A stretch of 64,000 bases of DNA, taken from the NCBI GenBank assembly GCA_965277275.1, contig CBDICG010000001.1, positions 1,111,184 to 1,175,183 on the forward strand, written 5' to 3'. The notes below the pieces were generated by a model. It did no database searches. It had not been told where the DNA came from and worked only from the letters and a program-made list of their open reading frames with translations. Below, piece by piece: positions 58,855-64,000 of the stretch (the first letter of the stretch is position 1; every line of letters begins with the position of its first letter). Origin of the DNA: HLUCCA09 sp965277275. Lineage in GTDB: Bacteria > Pseudomonadota > Alphaproteobacteria > Rhodobacterales > Rhodobacteraceae. The position numbers and the translations under genes were made by a program.

Positions 58855-61800
58855 TAGGCGCGCTCCGCAGGCAAACCGTCTTCATTCCACTGGTCGAAGA
58901 GTTGGCGCTGCCGCTCAAGGTCCCGTGCCTGCTGCCGCGAGACGGCGAAGAGCTTCGCCATTTCACGCCGCATTGACGCAACCTCTCCCGCGGTGCCGCC
59001 CGACAGCAGGTTCCGGGTCTGACTGGCCGAATAGATCCGCGACGGGCCTGTAGCCTCCAGCTCCGGCCCCCGCTCGCCTACAAGGCGGAAGCCGCCGGTG
59101 TGCAAGCCGCCCGTGGCGAATGCATCCACGCTATCTTGTGCCAACCGGACCGCGCGCAGAGCATCCGAGTAACCACGGATTGCCGCTTCCACTGAAAGCA
59201 CCGCCGACTGCACGCCAAGCGTGGCGTCCAAAAGCGAGTCAAGCTGCGACGCCTCCGCATCCGCCGCAGCTTCAATCGCGGCAATCTGGCTCTCGCTCTG
59301 CGCCTCGATGGCCGAGGCATTCGCCTCAATGGCCGCGATCTGCCGCCCCGTCTCCGACAGCTCACTGCCCGCTAGCGCGCGGATCTGGTCCAGCGCTGCC
59401 GTGTTCTGGTTGAAGCTGCGCTGATACTCCACAAAGGACGCGAACAGGTCCGTAGAGGGCTGCGCGACCACCGCCATGGCCTTCTGGATCTCCGAAACAG
59501 ACCCGAGCCGCCCCCGGCCTGCAACATTCTGCAAGAAAGCCGACGCTTGCGCGAAGTTGCCACTCGCATTGAACGGGTTCTGCACCCGGCGACTTGCCAG
59601 AGCGTCCGATACCGCATTGCGCAGATTCCGATACTCGTTCGCCCGCGCCGACAGCCCCTGCGCCCGGGACTGCAGGCGCCCGACCGCGGCTTGCGTTGCC
59701 GCCACGATTTCCGACACCCGGCTTGAGGCGTCTTCGCGCAAGGCGTCTTGCTGCGCGCTGATCGCTGCCCGCAAAGCGCCTTCGGCGGTGTTGAGATTGC
59801 CTTGCGCGCCGCTTAGGTTTGCTTGGGCCGCGGCGATAGCCTGCTGGCGCACTTGGGCCGCTGCTGCCTTTGCTGCGGTCACTTCCGCTGCTGCCGCCGC
59901 TGCCGTTGCTTCCCGCGAGGCTTGAGCGGCCCTCTGCTGCGCCTGCGCCTGTTCGATCAGCGCCTGAGAGGCGTCTTCCGCCGCAGAGAACACTTCATCA
60001 AAGCCGCCCGACAGCGTGAGAAGCGTCGCATACGCATCTCGACCGCTTGCCGTCGTCAGGTCGAGGCTTTCGACAAGGCCGCGGAACTCCCCGCGCGTGC
60101 CGGGCATTTCGATATTGAGCGCCGACAACTCACGCGTGAGGTTCTGCGTCAGCAGAGCAAGCCGCTCTTCCTCGCTGTAGAAGTCCTCAAGATACCCGCT
60201 GACAGCGCCGCTGAATGCATCAAGCCCGCCAAACGCCTCAACCAAAGATGACGCCATGGCGCCGCCTTCTCGCGTGACCTCGAACATGGTTTCCCCAATA
60301 TTCTGAAACACGCTGTTGACGGACGTCAGAGCGGTCGCCATGCGCGTGAGCGCATCAAGGCTGTTCTCGCCAGCCCGCACGAACTGATCGCGCACGCCGT
60401 CGAAGTAGCTGTCTGCCATAGCAATAACGGTGTCCTGCACCGCTTGCTGGATCGCGGCCTCGCGCTCTGCGTCAGAAAGCCCCTTGAACTTGATGTCACG
60501 GCCAAACTCAAACGGTAGGTTTCCGGGGAGCCCGACCGCCGCGCCGAGTGCGTCGACCGACGCGCGGCCCTGCGCAATCGCAGCGCTAAGCGGGTCCGCC
60601 AAGTCGGGCCGCAGCGGGTCAAAGTCTGTGCCGTACTTGCCTGCGCCGAAACGGCTCGCCGTCCGCGTCTTCTCGAACTCTTGCAGCAGCGTGCCAAGTT
60701 GGTTGACCTGGAAGCGAACGCCCGTGTTGACCGTCTCAGTGGTTTTCTTGAGCAAGCTTGGGATGGCGGCGAGTGCGCCAATTACGCCAATTAGTGGCAG
60801 CGCCGCTCCAATGCTGGTCGCAAAACCGCCCGCCCCGGTGAGCGCGGACGCTGCCGCCGCGTTTGCGCCGATATTGAGTATCCCGGCGCCACCCGAAAGT
60901 GCTTGCGAAAGGCCAGCGCCGACACCGCCGAGGATGCCACCGCCGCCTAGAAGGCCAGCGCCAGCGCCTAGGAGGTTGCCCCCGCCGCCAAGCGCACCGG
61001 CGCCGCCGAGCGCACCCGCCCCGCCAATTCCGAGCGTAAGCTTAATCGGGTTTGCCACCGCCGCCGCGACCATTTGCGAAATCAGCCGCTGGAACGACTG
61101 CCAAACGCTGTCAACGAACCCCTCCCAATTCTGCAAACCATCCGCCACAAAGTCACCGAAGGCGCCCGTGAGGCTGTCAACGGTCAGGGTTGCCTGAGAA
61201 ACGGCTTGCGATGTGGCGTTCCGCACCGCGTCCACTGCGCCCTGTGCGTTCTGGACAACGCCTTGCTCCAGACCCGCCATAAGGTCCCGACCGATGCGCA
61301 TGAAGACTTTTGATGGCGAATTAGACTCGACTTCTTTACGCGCAGTTCCTTCAAGCGAGTTCATGTAATCGCGAAGTTCTTGCTCAGTGGAAGGCGCCCC
61401 TTGCGCCACACCAAGCGAAATGCCGCCCGTGAGGTCGATACCAAGGCGACGCCCGGTCTCTTTCGGGTCAATCCCCTTGAACGTGAACAGGTCGACCACC
61501 TGTTGCTTCACGCGCTCCCACGCGTTCACGATGCCTTCAACAAAAGCCTCCATCACTTCCTTGCCGAAGGCGAGCATCTGGCGCGGCAGCTTCTTGACCG
61601 CATCAACGATGTCCTTGAGCGCATCGCGCCACGCGGGATACACCAGATCCGCAATCAGAGACGCCCAATCCTCGAAGGCTTTTTGCAGCGGGTTTTTCAG
61701 CCCTTCCATATCGGTCACGAAAATGCGCAGGGCTTCGAGCAGATCGCCCGACAGCGCCGCCCGAACCGCCTCAAGCGAGGCAGCCACACGTGCCGCAGCA

Positions 61801-62795
61801 GCGTCAAGAGATGGCATGCGCGCCGTGAGTGTGTCCCAATTGGCCGCAACGGTTATCGCCGCCCCTGCGGCTGCCCCGAGCCCCAGAACGACAAGCCCCA
61901 GAGGGCCAGCCAACGCAGCCATCCCCGTGACCATCAAGCCGAGGGAGAGCGTCACAGGCCCCAAAGCCGCAGCCAAAGCCACGCTTGCCGCAACCATTTG
62001 CTTCGTTTGCGGGGAAAGGTCCTGAAACCATGCGGCAACGTCCGCCGCACCCTCTGCCAACGCCCGCAAGGAAGGCGCAAGCGCCACGGCCAGTTGGTTC
62101 GAAAGCCCCCGACCCACTTGCCCAAGGGCCGAAAGAGCGTCGTTCGCCGCTTCGATCTGTGACGCGTCCACTTCCGACACGCCCACCCCGAAACGCTCAA
62201 CGTCCCGCGTGGCGCGGGCGATCACGTCCGAGTCGAGTCGCAGGATCGCAAGGCCCGTGCGGTCGCCGAAAATCTGCGACGCAACACCGGCCTGCTCTGC
62301 CGCGGGGATAAGGTTGCGGATTGCACTGTTGATCTTGTCTACGCGCTGATCCGCGGGAATGCTGTTGAGGTTTTCCGCCGAAAGGCCAAGACGCTCCAAC
62401 GCTTTGACCGCAGGCCCCGCGCCCTGCTCCGCCAGAGAGATCCTGCGCGTCATGCGGCGCAACGAACCGTCCAGATCACCCGTCGAAATCCCGGCAAGCT
62501 GCGCCGCGCGCTCAAGGTTCTGCATGGATACGACCGTCGTATCCATAGACGCCGCCGCCTTGGCTTGCGCGTCTACGATCTTGAGAGATGACCGGACGGC
62601 TACCGTCGCCGCCGCCGTCATGGGGGCAGTCAGCCGAAGCGACATTTGCCGCCCCAGCCGCTGCATGGACTGCCCCGTCCGCGCAAGCGAACGCTGCATT
62701 CCATTCATGGAAGCCTGGGCGCGTTCTACGCCTTTTTCAAACGCCGCGGAGTCCAGCGAAAGGACACCGCGCAGTGCGCCAATTACTGCTGACAT
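58854..62795 (-). CDS. Tail tape measure protein
   Basis: A 1313-residue protein. Residues 1-230 show the TP901-type core (ALRGVLSLDSAAFEKGVERAQ, TVVSMQNLERAAQLAGIS). Hydrophobic stretches lie at about 270-315. A coiled-coil, Ala/Gln/Glu-rich segment follows at about 970-1150. The C-terminal region reads RLVGERGPELEATGPSRIYSASQT. At about three bases of DNA per base pair of tail length rule, its size implies a long tail of roughly 200 nm if the usual 1.5 angstrom per residue holds. Start is the ATG at 62795, overlapping the T frame by 13 bases. Confidence 0.92.
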   Translation of the reverse strand: MSAVIGALRGVLSLDSAAFEKGVERAQASMNGMQRSLARTGQSMQRLGRQMSLRLTAPMTAAATVAVRSSLKIVDAQAKAAASMDTTVVSMQNLERAAQLAGISTGDLDGSLRRMTRRISLAEQGAGPAVKALERLGLSAENLNSIPADQRVDKINSAIRNLIPAAEQAGVASQIFGDRTGLAILRLDSDVIARATRDVERFGVGVSEVDASQIEAANDALSALGQVGRGLSNQLAVALAPSLRALAEGAADVAAWFQDLSPQTKQMVAASVALAAALGPVTLSLGLMVTGMAALAGPLGLVVLGLGAAAGAAITVAANWDTLTARMPSLDAAAARVAASLEAVRAALSGDLLEALRIFVTDMEGLKNPLQKAFEDWASLIADLVYPAWRDALKDIVDAVKKLPRQMLAFGKEVMEAFVEGIVNAWERVKQQVVDLFTFKGIDPKETGRRLGIDLTGGISLGVAQGAPSTEQELRDYMNSLEGTARKEVESNSPSKVFMRIGRDLMAGLEQGVVQNAQGAVDAVRNATSQAVSQATLTVDSLTGAFGDFVADGLQNWEGFVDSVWQSFQRLISQMVAAAVANPIKLTLGIGGAGALGGAGALGGGGNLLGAGAGLLGGGGILGGVGAGLSQALSGGAGILNIGANAAAASALTGAGGFATSIGAALPLIGVIGALAAIPSLLKKTTETVNTGVRFQVNQLGTLLQEFEKTRTASRFGAGKYGTDFDPLRPDLADPLSAAIAQGRASVDALGAAVGLPGNLPFEFGRDIKFKGLSDAEREAAIQQAVQDTVIAMADSYFDGVRDQFVRAGENSLDALTRMATALTSVNSVFQNIGETMFEVTREGGAMASSLVEAFGGLDAFSGAVSGYLEDFYSEEERLALLTQNLTRELSALNIEMPGTRGEFRGLVESLDLTTASGRDAYATLLTLSGGFDEVFSAAEDASQALIEQAQAQQRAAQASREATAAAAAAEVTAAKAAAAQVRQQAIAAAQANLSGAQGNLNTAEGALRAAISAQQDALREDASSRVSEIVAATQAAVGRLQSRAQGLSARANEYRNLRNAVSDALASRRVQNPFNASGNFAQASAFLQNVAGRGRLGSVSEIQKAMAVVAQPSTDLFASFVEYQRSFNQNTAALDQIRALAGSELSETGRQIAAIEANASAIEAQSESQIAAIEAAADAEASQLDSLLDATLGVQSAVLSVEAAIRGYSDALRAVRLAQDSVDAFATGGLHTGGFRLVGERGPELEATGPSRIYSASQTRNLLSGGTAGEVASMRREMAKLFAVSRQQARDLERQRQLFDQWNEDGLPAERA

Positions 62796-63085
62796 TGCAA
62801 GTCCAATTGAAGCTTCCAGTTCAACAGAGCGGCCCGCATGTCAGCCGCCCCGTGTTCTTCTGGCGAAGCCCGCTTTTGAGCTTCCTTGACCAAGTCCGGG
62901 ATCTTGTCAGGTTGGTGAAACGCGAAGGCCGCAAGGTGCGCGCGCTCTTGGTTAAGCATGCGCTCGCGCTCTACGGCACGCACCTCACGCTTGCGCAGTG
63001 CGTCGCTGACGAGCGCGATTTCCCGCAGCGAGAGGGGCCAGAAGTCCTGATAGGGCAGCCCAAGGGCAACCCAATCAGAAACCAT
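62783..63085 (-). CDS. Tail assembly chaperone T frame (joined to G by -1 frameshift)
   Basis: A 100-residue frame from an ATG at 63085, but the frame is open upstream through the end of gene G in the -1 register. DALRKREVRAVERERMLNQE is helical, and the end LLNWKLQLDLQCQQ overlaps the tape measure start. The gene is of the phage TAC type found after GTA gp10-like proteins. It is probably made as a G-T fusion, though a free product is possible. Confidence 0.75.
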   Translation of the reverse strand: MVSDWVALGLPYQDFWPLSLREIALVSDALRKREVRAVERERMLNQERAHLAAFAFHQPDKIPDLVKEAQKRASPEEHGAADMRAALLNWKLQLDLQCQQ

Positions 63086-63096
63086 GGCATCCCAGC

Positions 63097-63444
63097 CTAT
63101 GCGGCCTTCGTCTTCGCGTTTCCCGCTTTGGGGCCGCTGGTATCGTCGGCTGCTTCCGGGAATGCCTTGGTGATCATCGCGGTCAGATGCTCCGCAGCCT
63201 GCGGAAGCCCGCCAAGACTGTCGATCACGACATACGCAACGTCCTCGCTCACACCCGCGCCATCGTTGAGGCACGCAGTGAACACCGCGCAAACGAAGCG
63301 ATAGCCAAAGCCATCGACCGCACCGTTCATCAGCTCTGCGATGGACTTGTCGAACCGCTCCTCGAGTTCGCAGCCCGCGCGAGCGGAGAGGCGCAGCTCA
63401 TGCTTGCGCCCCCCCGCCATAAAGGTCACCGTGGACAGCGCCAT
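63097..63444 (-). CDS. Tail assembly chaperone G (GTA gp10-like)
   Basis: A 115-residue protein (TVTFMAGGRKHELRLSARAG, CELEERFDKSIAELMNG) related to GTA gp10-type tail chaperones. Near its end, in register, is a slippery heptamer about 20 bases before the TAG. Its start shares the overlap with the tail tube stop. It should bind the tape measure protein during tail assembly. Confidence 0.8.
   Translation of the reverse strand: MALSTVTFMAGGRKHELRLSARAGCELEERFDKSIAELMNGAVDGFGYRFVCAVFTACLNDGAGVSEDVAYVVIDSLGGLPQAAEHLTAMITKAFPEAADDTSGPKAGNAKTKAA
63118..63124 (-). promoter_or_regulatory. -1 ribosomal frameshift site G GGA AAC
   Basis: On the minus strand the codons GCG GGA AAC present the heptamer GGGAAAC in the X XXY YYZ arrangement, as in lambda G/GT (GGGAAAG). 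A -1 slip leads into the open T frame. It lies 18 bases before the G stop codon. Confidence 0.8.
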
Positions 63445-63878
63445 TAGCTGCCCGTGGTGTAGGTGACGCCGCCCGAAGTCCGGACCAGCAGGTTGAGCAT
63501 CATTGACCCGTCAACCCCAGGCGTCGGGACCGACGGCGTGACAAAACCCGACCACTCGAACTTGTCGCCCGTGGTGGACTGGTCGACGGTCTGCACAAGC
63601 TGCGTCTCGAAGTAGATCAGCGTCCCTGCTTCGGAGTAGCCCTTCGCCAAGCCCATCATTGCCGGGGTGTAGTTGCACTCCAGCGTCACTTCGCCAGCGT
63701 CGATCAAGCCGGGAATGAACTCCCGGCGCCCGTTGGGACTGTCGAGCGACGTCACCTCAATGTAATCCTGCTGGTCCTCCGGCAGAATCAGCGTCTTTGC
63801 CTCCAGAATTGCATTGTAGGTTGTCGTGGTGGTGTTCCACTTGACCGTTCCCCCCATGACGGGGATTGCGATAGTCAT
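63444..63878 (-). CDS. Major tail tube protein
   Basis: A 144-residue protein of the lambda gpV/TTP type. It has TVKWNTTTTTYNAILEAKTL, the conserved LDSPNGRREFIPGLIDAGEV and LECNYTPAMM, and EWSGFVTPSVPTPGVDG. It forms the tail tube around the tape measure. It lies just before the chaperones, the usual position, and shares a start/stop overlap with G. Confidence 0.88.
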   Translation of the reverse strand: MTIAIPVMGGTVKWNTTTTTYNAILEAKTLILPEDQQDYIEVTSLDSPNGRREFIPGLIDAGEVTLECNYTPAMMGLAKGYSEAGTLIYFETQLVQTVDQSTTGDKFEWSGFVTPSVPTPGVDGSMMLNLLVRTSGGVTYTTGS

Positions 63879-63916
63879 ATCGACTCTCCTTTGTGGGTGC
63901 CCCCGTCAGGGGCGGT

Positions 63917-64000
63917 TCATTCGCGGTAGAGAACCGCGAAATCCAGTTGCACGCGGTGCTGCACAGAGCCCGCGTCTGCCTCTGGCCTGTCTCGGATGGC
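63917..64000 (-). CDS. Tail terminator-type protein (DUF3168-like), C-terminal end only
   Basis: Only the last 27 residues are in the window, ending in SVQHRVQLDFAVLYRE. A protein of the DUF3168/tail completion type is expected at this place upstream of the tail tube. The call rests on position and this short end. A weak hairpin (GCCCC/GGGGC, 63899-63913) lies between it and the tail tube gene. Confidence 0.5.
   Translation of the reverse strand, partial: AIRDRPEADAGSVQHRVQLDFAVLYRE

Larger units (their letters stand above)
40440..64000. mobile_element. Siphovirus-like prophage, left part; right end outside the window
   Basis: A run of phage genes with almost all late functions on the minus strand in lambda-like order: tail terminator, tail tube, G/GT chaperones, tape measure, tail tip, fibre and spike genes, lysis genes. 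It is followed at the left by regulatory and DNA-modification genes. Many genes overlap by one to four bases. No integrase, terminase or capsid gene is seen, so they must lie to the right. An IS21-family insertion has broken one small gene. The left boundary is approximate. Confidence 0.85.

Noticed and set aside
63899..63913. Hairpin GCCCC/GGGGC as a terminator between tail genes
   Set aside because: Only five base pairs and no T-run; late tail genes are expected to be read through here.

Overview
The window looks like a chromosomal segment of a marine alphaproteobacterium of the Rhodobacteraceae/Roseobacter group. The evidence is high GC, an alphaproteobacterial SOS box (GTTC-N7-GTTC), a Rhodobacter-type smoEFGK-smoS-mtlK polyol operon, a DMSP demethylase (DmdA), RpoH of alphaproteobacterial type, and GTA-like tail assembly genes. 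No tRNA, rRNA or CRISPR array was seen.

Bases 1-15.2 kb are mostly housekeeping and stress genes. They include a truncated EamA transporter, a two-domain lysozyme-inhibitor-like protein, a hybrid histidine kinase, metG, a YcaD-like MFS carrier, yceI and an SOS-controlled imuA that stands alone. An aldo/keto reductase, a lipoprotein, a class-I-like PPK2, a cupin, an RluA-type pseudouridine synthase (divergent from a small membrane protein, start codons overlapping) and rpoH follow. Bases 15.3-22.9 kb form a sorbitol/mannitol uptake and oxidation operon with its own LacI regulator and two matching candidate operator sites. Bases 23.3-26.2 kb carry an enolase-superfamily enzyme and a divergent SDR/TetR pair around a near-perfect operator.

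Bases 26.4-33.5 kb form an organosulfur cluster read on the minus strand. The order of transcription is DUF2182 membrane protein, DUF1326 Cys-rich protein, dmdB, dmdA, an SBP56-type methanethiol oxidase and a small polytopic membrane protein. A divergent GntR/FCD regulator has an operator abutting its start codon. The cluster joins DMSP demethylation to disposal of the methanethiol it finally releases. The Cys/Met-rich DUF1326/DUF2182 pair is a candidate metal-handling module for the oxidase. Bases 33.8-40.0 kb hold an aquaporin and a compact hoxFUYHW cluster for an NAD-linked group 3d [NiFe] hydrogenase, without hyp genes in view.

From about 40.4 kb to the end is a siphovirus-like prophage whose late genes read right to left. 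They run from tail terminator (partial), tail tube, G/GT tail chaperones with a canonical -1 slippery heptamer, tape measure and tail-tip/fibre/spike proteins to lysis genes (endolysin, holin-like, overlapping Rz/Rz1) and decoration-like proteins. A 577-bp tandem duplication follows. The left end carries a catalytically degraded resolvase-like regulator with an operator array, a PD-(D/E)XK protein and a C5 DNA methyltransferase. An IS21-family element (istA/istB) has split a small phage gene. Head, packaging and integrase genes are not in the window.
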